A DNA stretch of 64,000 bases from SHXR01 sp046160305. GTDB lineage: Bacteria; Pseudomonadota; Gammaproteobacteria; Burkholderiales; SG8-39. A model generated the notes under the pieces. It worked only from the letters and a program-made list of their open reading frames with translations, was not told the origin of the DNA and did not search any database. The stretch is from assembly GCA_046160305.1 (NCBI GenBank), contig JBJXGX010000302.1:1-64000 (forward strand), in the 5' to 3' direction. Both the position numbers and the translations under genes were made by a program. This document shows positions 54,389 to 63,832 of this stretch, piece by piece; the first letter of the stretch is position 1, and the number at the start of each line of letters is the position of its first letter.

Positions 54389-55789
54389 CTACGATCGCGT
54401 GGCGACCGGGGCAGCCTGAGGGAGTGCGACAAAGCGCGCCGTCACGCGGGTGCCTGGGTATTGCGGGCGCGTCTCGATCGATACGCTCCCACGATGGGCA
54501 AGCACGATTTCCTGGACGATCGCCAATCCCAGACCCGTGCCCTCGTTCGCATCGGCGTTGGCCCGATAGAAGCGCTCGAAGATCCGGCTCGCCGCCTCGA
54601 CGGGAATGCCTGGTCCGGCGTCTTCGACGGCGAGCGATGGTTGCGGCGTCCCACCAACGCGAATCGTAATCGTGGGCGTTCCCGGCGCATGTCGCATGGC
54701 GTTGTGAATGAGATTGGACACCAGCTCGGACAGCAAAGTCGAATCCCCCGCGATCATGATCGGCGTGTCGGGGGCGTCCAGCTCGAGCTCGATGCCTGCG
54801 TCCAGGACTTTCAAGACCCAGCGTTCTCCCGTCTCGCGCGCGATTTGCGCGAGATCGACCGGCATGAACGACTGGTCCGGATTGGCACCCGGCTCGGCAC
54901 GTGCGAGGGTCAGCAACTGTTGCGCCAAATGGATCGTCCGGTCGCTTGCATGCCTGAGCGACTCGATCCTTGGACGCAGTTGTGGCGATAGCGGCTCCCG
55001 CTCCAGACTTTCCACCTGCAGCTTCAGCGCCGCGAGCGGCGTTCGTAGCTGGTGCGCGGCATCGGCGATGAACTTCCGCTGGGCGTGCAGCGCAACCGTG
55101 AGCCGATCGAACAGTTCGTTCATCTTGACGATGATCGGCCGGATTTCGCGCGGCACGTCATCAATCGGAACCGGAGAGAGATCCCGGTGATCCTTACGCT
55201 CCAGTTGCGTCGACACGTGGATCAGCGACCGCAACCCGCCCGCCACGCCCGACCAGATCAACAAGGCCGCCGACAGCAGCAGGAGCACCTGCGGAATCAA
55301 TGCGATGACGATGATCTCCGCGGTCAGGATGTTGCGCTTGTTCAAGGTCTCGGCGACCGCGATGAAAACCGGTTCGGTTGTTCCGGCCGGTCGCGCCCGG
55401 ATCACGACGCCCCGGATCGGCGCGTTCTCGAACGTCCCGTTGAAATAGGTCGGGTGCTGAATCTGCTCGGGCGGGTCGGGTACGTCGAGGCCCGCATAGC
55501 CGATGATGAGCTGCCCGGCGTCGTTCGCAACCTTGTAGACGATACGATCAAGCTCGTCCCACTCGAAGACCTCGATCGCCTCCTTTGGCAATCGCAAGGT
55601 CGCCTGCCCATCCTCCGCCTTGGCTTGCGAGGCAAGCGAGCGCGCCGAATCAAGCAGCCAGTGATCGTAGGCGGCGTTCGCGAAGCGGTACGCGAACAGA
55701 TAGGAAATCCCGGTGTCGAGAACGATCAGGATCAGCAACGGAATTGCCAGCCGCGCAAGCAGGCGACCGCGCAGGCTCGTCGTGGTCAT
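54389..55789 (-). CDS. Sensor histidine kinase (QseC/TctE type)
   Basis: A 466-residue membrane kinase: one helix near residues 14-36, a periplasmic sensor with the 2CSK_N domain (about 37-155), a second helix at 157-183, HAMP, the phosphorylated His246 in DAAHQLRTPLA, and the HATPase domain with NLIHNAMRHAP and GTGLGLAIV. It overlaps the response-regulator gene (ATGA). Signal unknown; TctE relatives sense tricarboxylates, others metal or quorum cues. Confidence 0.92.
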   Translation of the reverse strand: MTTTSLRGRLLARLAIPLLILIVLDTGISYLFAYRFANAAYDHWLLDSARSLASQAKAEDGQATLRLPKEAIEVFEWDELDRIVYKVANDAGQLIIGYAGLDVPDPPEQIQHPTYFNGTFENAPIRGVVIRARPAGTTEPVFIAVAETLNKRNILTAEIIVIALIPQVLLLLSAALLIWSGVAGGLRSLIHVSTQLERKDHRDLSPVPIDDVPREIRPIIVKMNELFDRLTVALHAQRKFIADAAHQLRTPLAALKLQVESLEREPLSPQLRPRIESLRHASDRTIHLAQQLLTLARAEPGANPDQSFMPVDLAQIARETGERWVLKVLDAGIELELDAPDTPIMIAGDSTLLSELVSNLIHNAMRHAPGTPTITIRVGGTPQPSLAVEDAGPGIPVEAASRIFERFYRANADANEGTGLGLAIVQEIVLAHRGSVSIETRPQYPGTRVTARFVALPQAAPVATRS

Positions 55790-56454
55790 GGCGCGGCACG
55801 AATCAGATAGCCGAAGCCGCGCATGGTGACGATCTCCACGCCAAGCGGCCCGAGCTTCTTGCGAAGGCGATGGATATACACCTCGGCCGAATTCTCCGAA
55901 AAGTCCTTGTCCCAGGTCGACATCGACGTGACGAGCCGGTCCTTCGGCACCACCTGCCCCGATCGCGTGGCGAGAATCTCCAGCATCGCAAAATCGCGCG
56001 AGGACAGCTTGACGACCTCGCCGCGATGGGTGGCGGTGCGGGTGTTTGTATCGATCACGAGATCCCCGATATCGATTCCAGGTGCGACCGCGCCCGCACT
56101 GCGCCTGATCAACGCGCGAATCCGCGCTTCGAGCTCGGCGAGCTCGAACGGCTTGATCAGGTAGTCATCCGCGCCGAGGTTGAGGCCACGCACGCGATCC
56201 TCGAGGGCATCGCGCGCGGTCATGATGAGCATCGGCATCTTGTGACGACTGGCCCGCGCGCTGCGCAATACCTCGAACCCGTCCATGCGGGGCAGGCCGA
56301 GATCGAGCAGGACCAGATCGTAGCCCTGGGCCTCGAGCGCGGCGAGCGCACTCATGCCATCGGCCACACGATCGACCGAATACCCGGACCGCGTCAAGGC
56401 AACCGCGAGTCCAGTGGAGATATCGAGGTCGTCCTCGACGATAAGCAGTCGCAT
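55786..56454 (-). CDS. OmpR-family response regulator
   Basis: A 222-residue regulator. The receiver has the acidic pocket EDD at residues 7-9, phospho-acceptor Asp51 (LVLLDLGLPRMDG) and Lys in YLIKPF. The C-terminal winged helix has SAEVYIHRLRKKL and RGFGYLI. It pairs with the kinase encoded four bases overlapping downstream. The ATG at 56454 is the family start. Confidence 0.94.
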   Translation of the reverse strand: MRLLIVEDDLDISTGLAVALTRSGYSVDRVADGMSALAALEAQGYDLVLLDLGLPRMDGFEVLRSARASRHKMPMLIMTARDALEDRVRGLNLGADDYLIKPFELAELEARIRALIRRSAGAVAPGIDIGDLVIDTNTRTATHRGEVVKLSSRDFAMLEILATRSGQVVPKDRLVTSMSTWDKDFSENSAEVYIHRLRKKLGPLGVEIVTMRGFGYLIRAAP

Positions 56455-56560
56455 CGGCGCATGATACCGATCATGCCTCAGCGACACCCGCGGCCATGAG
56501 GGAATAGAATTCGTCGGTACGCGCCCACCCGATCGCGCGGCGCCCATTCCGGAGGCAGTG

Positions 56561-56953
56561 ATGCCCAAGCTTCGCCATATCGCCATGCAGACCCCCGATC
56601 TCGAGAAGACCGCTCGCTTCTACGAGACCTGCTTCGAATTCAAGCGCGTGCACAGCGCGGAGAGCCCGATCGGCAATGCCATCATGCTCTCCGATGGCGT
56701 CATGAACCTCACCCTGCTCCATTTTCCCGATGGCAAAGGCGGCCAGATCAACGGACCCGATTGGGCCGGATTGCATCACTTCGGTTTCGTCGTCGACGAT
56801 GCGAAGGCCACGCGTGAGAAGATCGAGGCGAACGGCGGAAAGTTCTTCATGAAATTACCGGCCTACCCGGGCGTCGATGTAGAAGAAAAATTCAAGGATC
56901 CGCATGGCGTCGTGTTCGATGTCTCCGAGCACGACTGGCATCAGACGAAGTAG
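56561..56953 (+). CDS. VOC-superfamily protein (glyoxalase-like)
   Basis: A 130-residue VOC protein with two beta-alpha modules; His7 (RHIAMQT), the mid-chain His in LHHFGFVVDD and the Glu of a strand near the C-terminus may bind a metal. GGAGG precedes the ATG. It is divergent from the response-regulator gene. Reaction unknown. Confidence 0.87.
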   Translation: MPKLRHIAMQTPDLEKTARFYETCFEFKRVHSAESPIGNAIMLSDGVMNLTLLHFPDGKGGQINGPDWAGLHHFGFVVDDAKATREKIEANGGKFFMKLPAYPGVDVEEKFKDPHGVVFDVSEHDWHQTK

Positions 56954-57000
56954 GGCGGCTCGTACGCGCATCGGCGATTTCCGGAGGACAAGAGGATCGA

Positions 57001-57109
57001 CCGTTCGCCCTGAGCCTGTCGAAGGGTGAATGCCTGAGAATCCGCGTGCAAACCATCGCGCGCCTTCGGCAAGCCTGCGTTACCCCTTCGAAGGGCTCAG
57101 TGCGAACGG
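57001..57109. repeat. Dispersed inverted repeat, family B (second copy)
   Basis: Arms at 57001-57026 and 57083-57109 repeat the CCGTTCGCCCTGAGCCTGTCGAAGGG consensus in opposite directions. The rest of the gap 56954-57295 contains a degenerate half of family A near 57234-57253 and no gene. Confidence 0.78.
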
Positions 57110-57295
57110 AGGCTTCAGCACAGCTGCATCGGCCTTGTATGCTCTTCCGTCGAGGGAGCGGGCGACTACCGATTGGCGAACCGGTGAGATCCGTTTAAGG
57201 AAGGGCCATCCGCCTCTTCGTCCTCTATTTTTTCCTCCGCGTCCTCCGTGTTCCAAGATCGAGATCGTTAGATCCTTAGCGAGCCTTAGCGAGCC

Positions 57296-59536
57296 TCAGA
57301 ACCGATACTGCGCACTCGCCCCCACCAGATAGTTTCGCCCCGGCGCCGGCTCGAAAAACCGCGAATTCCCCTCGTTCACGATCACCGAGCCGCTGTACTT
57401 GCGATCGAACAGATTATCGATCCGGAAGAACTCGGCGAATGTCCAGCGTTCCTGTTTCTGCTCCAGCACGAGCCGCCATCCCGCGACCGCATAACCGGAT
57501 GCCTGATCGCTGTTCTGGTCGTTGACGAATACGCGACTCATCGCCCGCACCTCGAACGCCGTCGTCAGACCCGGCTGCCGGAATGCAAGCTCGGCAAATC
57601 CGGTGCGCTCCGGCACGCCCGGGATCTTCGAACCCGCCGCGATCGTCACGTTGGGCGCTACGCACGGCGCCACGGTGCAGGTCAGGAACGCATCGTCGTA
57701 GGTGGCACGGACCGTCGCGGCCGACAATGCCAGGGAGATCGAACGCGTGAAGGCGGTGACGAACCCGGCCTCGAAGCCATTGCGCGTCGTGTGCCCGGCA
57801 TTCTGAAAGGTGGACCGCCCCCCGCTATTCGTGAGAACGACGATTTCGTCGGTGGTCCGGGTTCGATACGCGGCAACATTGAGTTGCGAGCCGGCGCCCC
57901 ACAACATTTTCGCCCCGACCTCATACGACACACTCTTCGCCGGGCGCAGATCGAAGTTGAGCCCGGCGCCTGCGGACCCCGGCGGACGATAGGCCAGCTC
58001 GTTGAAGGTCGGCGTCTCGAAGCCTTTGCCGACCGACCCGTACAGATTGACGGTATCGGTCAGGTGGTAGACCAGTCCGCCCACCGGCGTGACGGCGGAA
58101 TAGGTTGCCGAGCCGCTGTCATCAAGGTTGGTACCGGCGATGTAATTGTCCTCCGAGCGAAACCGCACCTGGCTGGCCCGCACGCCTGCCGTCACTTGCC
58201 AATCGCGCGCGAAGCGCCACTCACCCTGCACATATTGGTCGAAGTTGGTCACGCGATTATCTTCATCGCGACGCAGCGCGCCCTGGATGCCCACCGCTCC
58301 GCCGCCGAAATTGTTGTAGCCCTTGCGCTGCTCCTTCAAGGTGTCGTAGTTGAGGCCGCCGGTCACCGTCAGCGGGCCGTCCAACAGGCGATTCTTATGC
58401 GTCCAGCGCACGTCAAGTCCGGTGTACTCGCGGGACAGATCAACCACCCCGCCGGAGTGCGTCGCTGGTGTCTGCGTCGCAACAGGAATCGCCAGGATCT
58501 GACCCACATCGCGCTTGCCCGTGTAACCCATGATCCGGAACGAGTTGGACTCGCTCAGGCGATGATCGAGGACCACGCCCCCTTGCGTCTGGCGCACGGT
58601 TTTCCGCGTATTAAACGTGATCGCGCTCGGATCGACCTGGCGCGGATCGGCGTCGTATTGCGCGCGCGATAGCCCGAGCGGATCCTGCGCATCGGGCATC
58701 CCGACGGTATTGCCGATGAGCGACACAGTCGTGGCCTCGCCCAGGGCGAACTTCAACTTTGCGTTTGCTGATTCGCGGATCGCGGCGCTGTGGTCGCGAT
58801 AGCCGGTGGTCTCGAAACGCGACGCTTCCAGCACATAGTCGGGTCGGGAACCCGGGGCCACCCCCGAGAGCTTCAGCCCGATCCGCGACGTCCCAAAGCT
58901 GCCGAATGCGAGGGAAGGCGTGAGGCTCGGCTCGGGAGAGCCGTCTTCGGTCAGGATCTGCACGACACCGCCCGACGAGTTGCCGTAGAGCGCCGAGAAC
59001 GGGCCGCGCAGCACTTCGATCCGCTTGGCCGATCCGAGTGAGAAATGGGATACCTGTCCCTGGCCATCGGGCATCGTGGCGGGAATGCCATCGGCAAAGA
59101 GCCGGATACCGCGAACGCCGAATGTCGAGCGCGCGCCGAACCCGCGGGATGAGATCTGCAGATCCTGCGCGTAGTTCTGGCGGTTCTGTACGACGATGCC
59201 CGGGACGCGCCCAAGCGACTCCGACAGATTGACGCCAAGTTGCCCCTTCTGGATTTCGTCGACCCCGATCGCATCGATCGAGGCGGGAAGATCGAATCCG
59301 CGGGCCTCTTCCCGCGTCGCCGTAATCACGACCGGCGCCAGCACATCAATCGGCTGCTGCGCGATCGCCGCGCCGGTCGCAAGGGCCATAGGCACGAGGA
59401 CCACGGGCGCAAGCTTGAACGCCTGGCGTACGATCGCACCAACCTTGCCGAACGCGGCGTGGCTTGCCGCGCCGAGACAGTCGACCGAAGCAGCCCCAAC
59501 ACGTGGGCCCGGTCTGCGGGAATGGGAACAGGGCAT
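57296..59536 (-). CDS. TonB-dependent outer-membrane receptor
   Basis: A 746-residue receptor. After the signal peptide region (hydrophobic LAPVVLVPMALATGAAIAQ) comes a TonB box-like VVITATREE, the plug domain with ISSRGFGARSTFGVRGIR and the RGPFSALYGNSSGG block, and a 22-strand barrel ending in the outer-membrane signature YRF. Substrate unknown (siderophore or metal chelate). The start is uncertain; ATG 59536 gives an unusually long signal region, so a later start is possible. It converges on nothing and is divergent from the molybdenum hydroxylase operon. Confidence 0.87.
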   Translation of the reverse strand: MPCSHSRRPGPRVGAASVDCLGAASHAAFGKVGAIVRQAFKLAPVVLVPMALATGAAIAQQPIDVLAPVVITATREEARGFDLPASIDAIGVDEIQKGQLGVNLSESLGRVPGIVVQNRQNYAQDLQISSRGFGARSTFGVRGIRLFADGIPATMPDGQGQVSHFSLGSAKRIEVLRGPFSALYGNSSGGVVQILTEDGSPEPSLTPSLAFGSFGTSRIGLKLSGVAPGSRPDYVLEASRFETTGYRDHSAAIRESANAKLKFALGEATTVSLIGNTVGMPDAQDPLGLSRAQYDADPRQVDPSAITFNTRKTVRQTQGGVVLDHRLSESNSFRIMGYTGKRDVGQILAIPVATQTPATHSGGVVDLSREYTGLDVRWTHKNRLLDGPLTVTGGLNYDTLKEQRKGYNNFGGGAVGIQGALRRDEDNRVTNFDQYVQGEWRFARDWQVTAGVRASQVRFRSEDNYIAGTNLDDSGSATYSAVTPVGGLVYHLTDTVNLYGSVGKGFETPTFNELAYRPPGSAGAGLNFDLRPAKSVSYEVGAKMLWGAGSQLNVAAYRTRTTDEIVVLTNSGGRSTFQNAGHTTRNGFEAGFVTAFTRSISLALSAATVRATYDDAFLTCTVAPCVAPNVTIAAGSKIPGVPERTGFAELAFRQPGLTTAFEVRAMSRVFVNDQNSDQASGYAVAGWRLVLEQKQERWTFAEFFRIDNLFDRKYSGSVIVNEGNSRFFEPAPGRNYLVGASAQYRF

Positions 59537-59865
59537 TGTCGAACATCTTTCCTTTATGCCGTACACGGCGCAATGCAAGGGGCACGCATCGCTGGCGAGA
59601 CCCGGGGCCGGATGGTGCGTTGATACCGTGGCGGCTGTCAATCGATCGCGCCGGCCATCAACGATTCCGGACCCGCCTGCGTGGTTTCGGTTGCTCGACT
59701 TCGATCACTCGGCTAGGATTCCGATCTAAGAAGAGAATCTGTAGGTTGTCCCATTCCACTGGGCAACGCGCGGAAACGAGGCCGGTCGCAGGCGGTCGCA
59801 AGGCATGCCTGTAGCCCAAAGCCCATGAATACAACCCATTTCCCTTCCCCAAAGGAGGCTCTCCC
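59537..59865. promoter_or_regulatory. Intergenic region between the TonB receptor gene and the molybdenum hydroxylase operon
   Basis: About 330 bases between divergent genes; promoters for both should lie here. I looked for cobalamin, molybdenum-cofactor and TPP riboswitch patterns and see none. An AAGGAGG sits just before the first gene of the operon. Confidence 0.45.
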
Positions 59866-60339
59866 ATGACAGTAAAAGTATCCATGAGCGTAAACGGCAA
59901 GGCCGTTTCCGGCGAGGTGGAGGAACGGACCTTGCTCGTCTCGTTCATCCGCGAGAACCTGCGGCTCACCGGCACCCATGTCGGTTGCGATACCGCGCAA
60001 TGCGGCGCCTGCACCATCCACATGAACGGCAAGGCGGTGAAGAGCTGCAATATGCTCGCGATGCAGGCCGAAGGGGCGAGTCTGCTCACGATCGAAGGCG
60101 TGGCCAAGTCCGACGGCACCTTGCACCCGATGCAGGAAGCCTTCCGCCAGAACCACGGGCTGCAATGCGGCTTTTGCACCCCCGGAATGGTGATGAGCGC
60201 GCTCGACATGGTGCGTATCCATCCGAACCCCGATGAGACCACTGTGCGCGCCGAGCTCGACGGCAATCTGTGCCGCTGCACCGGTTACCACAACATCGTG
60301 AAGTCGATCATCGCCGGTGCCAAAGCGATGCGCGGCTGA
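59866..60339 (+). CDS. Small iron-sulfur subunit of a xanthine oxidase/CODH-family enzyme
   Basis: A 157-residue CoxS-type subunit. The N-terminal plant-type [2Fe-2S] cluster ligands are in GCDTAQCGACTIH and the later CNM, and the second cluster ligands in CGFCTPGM and CRCTGY. It passes electrons from the molybdenum site to FAD. First gene of a three-gene operon, 18 bases before the large subunit, AAGGAGG upstream of the ATG. Confidence 0.93.
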   Translation: MTVKVSMSVNGKAVSGEVEERTLLVSFIRENLRLTGTHVGCDTAQCGACTIHMNGKAVKSCNMLAMQAEGASLLTIEGVAKSDGTLHPMQEAFRQNHGLQCGFCTPGMVMSALDMVRIHPNPDETTVRAELDGNLCRCTGYHNIVKSIIAGAKAMRG

Positions 60340-60357
60340 GCCAAGGAGACCATACAT

Positions 60358-62718
60358 ATGGGTGCCCCGCTTATCGGCGCGTCGGTCGTCCGGCGTGAAG
60401 ATCACCGCTTTCTCGTCGGCAACGGTCAGTACACCGACGATATTTCGCTGTCCCATCAATCGTTCGCTGCATTCGTGCGCTCGCCGCATGCGCACGCCGC
60501 GATCAAGAAAATCGACACGGCCAAGGCCAAGGCTGCGCCGGGCGTCCTGGCGATCTTCACCGGCGATGACACCGCTGCGATCGGCGGCCTGCCCTGCGGA
60601 TGGTTGATCACCGGCACCGACGGCCAGCCGATGAAGGAGCCGCCGCATCCCATACTCGCCCGTGGAAAGGTCCGGTATGTGGGCGATCATGTGGCGGTCG
60701 TTATCGCCGAAACGCAGGCCCAGGCACGGGACGCCGCCGAACTGGTGGATGTCGATTATAACGTTCTGCCTGCGGTGGTGAACGGCCCGGCGGCATTGAA
60801 AGCCGGTGCACCGCAACTGCATGATGGCGTGGCCAACAACAAGTGCTACAACTGGGCGCTTGGCGACAAGGCCGCGGTCGACAAGGCGTTTGCCGGCGCC
60901 GCGCACGTCACCAAGCTCGAATTCATCAACAATCGGCTGGTGCCGAACGCGATGGAACCGCGTGCGGTGAACGCGTCCCACAACCGGTCCGACGACAGCT
61001 ATACGCTGTATGTCGCGAGCCAGAACCCGCACGTCGAACGCCTTCTCATGTGTGCCTTCGTGCTGGGCCTGCCCGAGCACAAGGTGCGTGTGGTGGCGCC
61101 TGATGTGGGCGGCGGCTTCGGTTCCAAGATCTATCTGTACGCCGAAGATGTTGTGTTGACTTGGGCATCCAAGCAGGTCGGCCGGCCGATCAAGTGGACG
61201 GCGGATCGTACCGAATCGTTCCTGTCCGATGCGCACGGCCGCGATCACACGACGGTCGCCGAGCTCGCGATGGACAAGGACGGCAAATTCGTCGCCATGC
61301 GCGTGCGCACGGTGGCCAATGTCGGCGCCTATCTGTCGACGTTCGCCTCATGTGTACCCACTATTCTGTACGCGACCCTGCTCGCCGGCCAGTACACCAC
61401 GCCGCTCATCTACTGCGAAGTCGATGCGGTGTTCACCAACACGGCGCCGGTTGACGCGTATCGCGGCGCGGGCCGTCCGGAAGCCACCTACGTGGTCGAG
61501 CGGCTGGTGGAAACGGCAGCGCGCGAGATGAAGATCGATCCGGCGGAAATCCGCCGTCGCAATTTCATTCGCGCCTTCCCGTACCAGACACCGGTCGCGC
61601 TGATGTATGACACCGGCAACTACGAAGCAACCTTGGGTGCCGCGATCGAAATGGCCGACGTGAAGGGGTTCGCCAAGCGCAAAGCCGACGCTGCGAAGCG
61701 CGGCAAGCTGCGCGGCCTTGGCTACTCGTGCTACATCGAAGCGTGCGGCATCGCACCGTCGGCGGTCGCCGGCAGCCTTGGTGCGCGTGCGGGTCTGTTC
61801 GAATCGGGCGAGGTCCGGGTGCATCCGACCGGCAAGGTCACCGTTTTCACCGGCTCGCATTCGCACGGCCAGGGTCACGAGACGACCTTCGCGCAGGTCA
61901 TGGCGGACAAGTTCGGGATCGGCATCGACGACATCGAGATCGTGCACGGCGACACCTCCAAGATCCTGTTCGGCATGGGCACCTACGGCTCGCGTTCGAT
62001 CGCGGTCGGCGGTACCGCCATGGTCAAGGCGGCGGACAAGGTCATCGCCAAAGGCAAGAAGATCGCAGCCCATCTGATGGAAGCGGCCGAGGGCGATATC
62101 GAGTTCAAGGACGGCATGTTCCAGGTTGCCGGCACGGACAAGAAGAAAGCCTTCGCGGAGATATCGCTCGCCGCCTACGTACCGCACAACTATCCGCACG
62201 ACAAACTGGAACCCGGGCTGAACGAGAACGCGTTCTATGATCCGGCGAACTTCACATTCCCGGCGGGAAGCTATGTGTGCGAAGTGGAAGTCGATCCGGA
62301 AACCGGCATCACCGAAATCTGCAGCTTCACCGCGGTGGACGACTTCGGTAATATCATTAATCCGATGATCGTCGAGGGTCAGGTGCACGGCGGCCTGGTT
62401 CAGGGCCTCGGGCAGGGCATGACCGAGCTGGGCGTGTACGACAATGAAACCGGACAGCTCACGTCCGGCACCTTGCTCGACTACTGCCTGCCGCGCGCCG
62501 ACGATGTCCCGAGCTTCAAGGTCGGTACGAAGGTCACGGCCTGCACCCACAACCCGCTTGGCGTCAAAGGGTGCGGTGAGGCGGGTGCGATTGGATCGCC
62601 GGTGGCGCTCATCAACGCCATTACCGATGCGCTCGGCGTGAAGGAAGTGCCAATGCCCGCCACACCGCAAACGGTGTGGAAGGTGATCCGCGACAACAAC
62701 GTCAAAGTGGCTGCCTAA
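60358..62718 (+). CDS. Molybdopterin large subunit of a form II CODH-like enzyme
   Basis: A 786-residue molybdenum-binding subunit. The active-site loop reads AYRGAGR (residues 367-373), the form II type, not the AYxCSFR loop of form I carbon monoxide dehydrogenase, so CO oxidation should not be assumed. The catalytic Glu741 lies in KGCGEAGAIGSP. Substrate is probably an aldehyde, purine or other hydroxylatable compound. It oxidises the substrate with electrons moving to the FeS and FAD subunits. Confidence 0.92.
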   Translation: MGAPLIGASVVRREDHRFLVGNGQYTDDISLSHQSFAAFVRSPHAHAAIKKIDTAKAKAAPGVLAIFTGDDTAAIGGLPCGWLITGTDGQPMKEPPHPILARGKVRYVGDHVAVVIAETQAQARDAAELVDVDYNVLPAVVNGPAALKAGAPQLHDGVANNKCYNWALGDKAAVDKAFAGAAHVTKLEFINNRLVPNAMEPRAVNASHNRSDDSYTLYVASQNPHVERLLMCAFVLGLPEHKVRVVAPDVGGGFGSKIYLYAEDVVLTWASKQVGRPIKWTADRTESFLSDAHGRDHTTVAELAMDKDGKFVAMRVRTVANVGAYLSTFASCVPTILYATLLAGQYTTPLIYCEVDAVFTNTAPVDAYRGAGRPEATYVVERLVETAAREMKIDPAEIRRRNFIRAFPYQTPVALMYDTGNYEATLGAAIEMADVKGFAKRKADAAKRGKLRGLGYSCYIEACGIAPSAVAGSLGARAGLFESGEVRVHPTGKVTVFTGSHSHGQGHETTFAQVMADKFGIGIDDIEIVHGDTSKILFGMGTYGSRSIAVGGTAMVKAADKVIAKGKKIAAHLMEAAEGDIEFKDGMFQVAGTDKKKAFAEISLAAYVPHNYPHDKLEPGLNENAFYDPANFTFPAGSYVCEVEVDPETGITEICSFTAVDDFGNIINPMIVEGQVHGGLVQGLGQGMTELGVYDNETGQLTSGTLLDYCLPRADDVPSFKVGTKVTACTHNPLGVKGCGEAGAIGSPVALINAITDALGVKEVPMPATPQTVWKVIRDNNVKVAA

Positions 62719-62732
62719 AAGAGGACAAGACT

Positions 62733-63527
62733 ATGTACGCATTCAACTACACGAAAGTATCGAGCGTCGCTGACGCAGCGGCCGCCGTTGGCAAGAACGC
62801 GGAAGCGAAGCTGCTCGCTGGTGGGCAGACGCTCCTTGCAGCGATGAAGCTGCGATTGGCGAACCCGCCGCAACTCATCGATCTGGCGAATGTGCGCGAT
62901 CTGGCCGGCATCAAGGTCGACGGCAACGGCGTTACGATCGGCGCGATGACCCGGCATGCCGAGGTCGCGATGTCGAAAGACGTGCAAGCCGCGATTCCGG
63001 CGCTGGCCGCACTGGCAGGCGGCATCGGCGATCGTATGGTGCGCAACATGGGCACGATCGGCGGATCGGTTGCGAACAACGATCCCGCTGCGGATTACCC
63101 TGCGGCATTGGTGGGGTTGGGCGCGACAATCACCACCAACAAGCGCTCGATTGCTGCGGACAGTTTCTTCACCGGTATTTTCTCGACGGCGCTGCAGGCG
63201 GGCGAAATCATCACATCGATTACGTTCCCGAAAGCCAAACGCGCGGCTTACATGAAGTTCAAGAATCCGGCTTCGCGCTACGCGATCGTCGGCGTGTTCG
63301 TCGCGGAATCTTCCACCGGGGTGCGCGTTGCCGTAACCGGTGCGGGTCCCTGCGTGTACCGGGTGGCCGATATGGAGAAAGCGCTGACCGCGAAGTGGGC
63401 ACCGGAATCGGTCGCCAACATCAAGGTCCCGGACAAGGGCCTCAACTCCGACATCCATGCCTCGAACGAGTACCGCGCGCACCTGGTAACGATCATGGCG
63501 AAGCGGGCGGTGGCGGCAGCAAAGTAG
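62733..63527 (+). CDS. FAD-binding medium subunit of the molybdenum hydroxylase
   Basis: A 264-residue CoxM-type subunit. FAD motifs AGGQTLLAAMK (like AGGQSLLP) and TIGGSVANNDPAADYPAAL are present. The ATG at 62733 has AGAGGA upstream. It is the last gene of the operon; the order is small, large, medium, whereas classical cox operons are medium, small, large. A hairpin terminator follows. Confidence 0.92.
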   Translation: MYAFNYTKVSSVADAAAAVGKNAEAKLLAGGQTLLAAMKLRLANPPQLIDLANVRDLAGIKVDGNGVTIGAMTRHAEVAMSKDVQAAIPALAALAGGIGDRMVRNMGTIGGSVANNDPAADYPAALVGLGATITTNKRSIAADSFFTGIFSTALQAGEIITSITFPKAKRAAYMKFKNPASRYAIVGVFVAESSTGVRVAVTGAGPCVYRVADMEKALTAKWAPESVANIKVPDKGLNSDIHASNEYRAHLVTIMAKRAVAAAK

Positions 63528-63624
63528 TCTTGACTTCGAGCGGCCCCGGTTGCCGGGGATTGCCTGCCGTGCCTAAGGCGCGGCAAGTTGGGTCGAGGAC
63601 CGCTCGTTCAGCCCCTCGACCCCG

Positions 63625-63656
63625 ACGGCCCACTGCGAAGTGGGCCGTTTTGTTTG
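63625..63656 (+). terminator. Rho-independent terminator of the molybdenum hydroxylase operon
   Basis: A 9-bp stem ACGGCCCAC/GTGGGCCGT (63625-63633 and 63640-63648) with a six-base loop is followed by a T-rich run. It ends the operon 98 bases after the medium subunit gene. Confidence 0.9.
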
Positions 63657-63680
63657 TACATCCTCGATTCCAGATCTTTC

Positions 63681-63804
63681 ACCACAGAGGACACAGGGGA
63701 CACAGTGGAAAAGAGGGAGGGGCGAAGTCGATCCGCGTTTCTCTTTTCCCGTTTCGCTCCTCCCGTTTCCCAGTTTTACTGCGTCCCCTGCGTCCTCTGT
63801 GGTT
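63681..63804. repeat. Dispersed inverted repeat, family A (second copy)
   Basis: Arms ACCACAGAGGACACAGGGGACACAG (from 63681) and CTGCGTCCCCTGCGTCCTCTGTGGTT (to 63804) are reverse complements with a few mismatches. It shares its consensus with the copy at 43481-43600 and sits in the gap after the terminator. Confidence 0.8.
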
Positions 63805-63832
63805 CATTCTTACTCTCTAGGCCGGAGGAATC

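Noticed and set aside
59537..59865. Riboswitch upstream of the TonB receptor gene
   Set aside because: I found no cobalamin box or other conserved riboswitch core on the relevant strand.
59713..61248. A 511-codon open frame on the minus strand opposite the FeS and Mo subunits
   Set aside because: It is antisense to two strongly conserved genes and arises from their high third-position GC; no family resemblance or ribosome site.
61348..62670. A 440-codon minus-strand frame opposite the molybdenum subunit
   Set aside because: Same cause: shadow of a conserved gene on the other strand.
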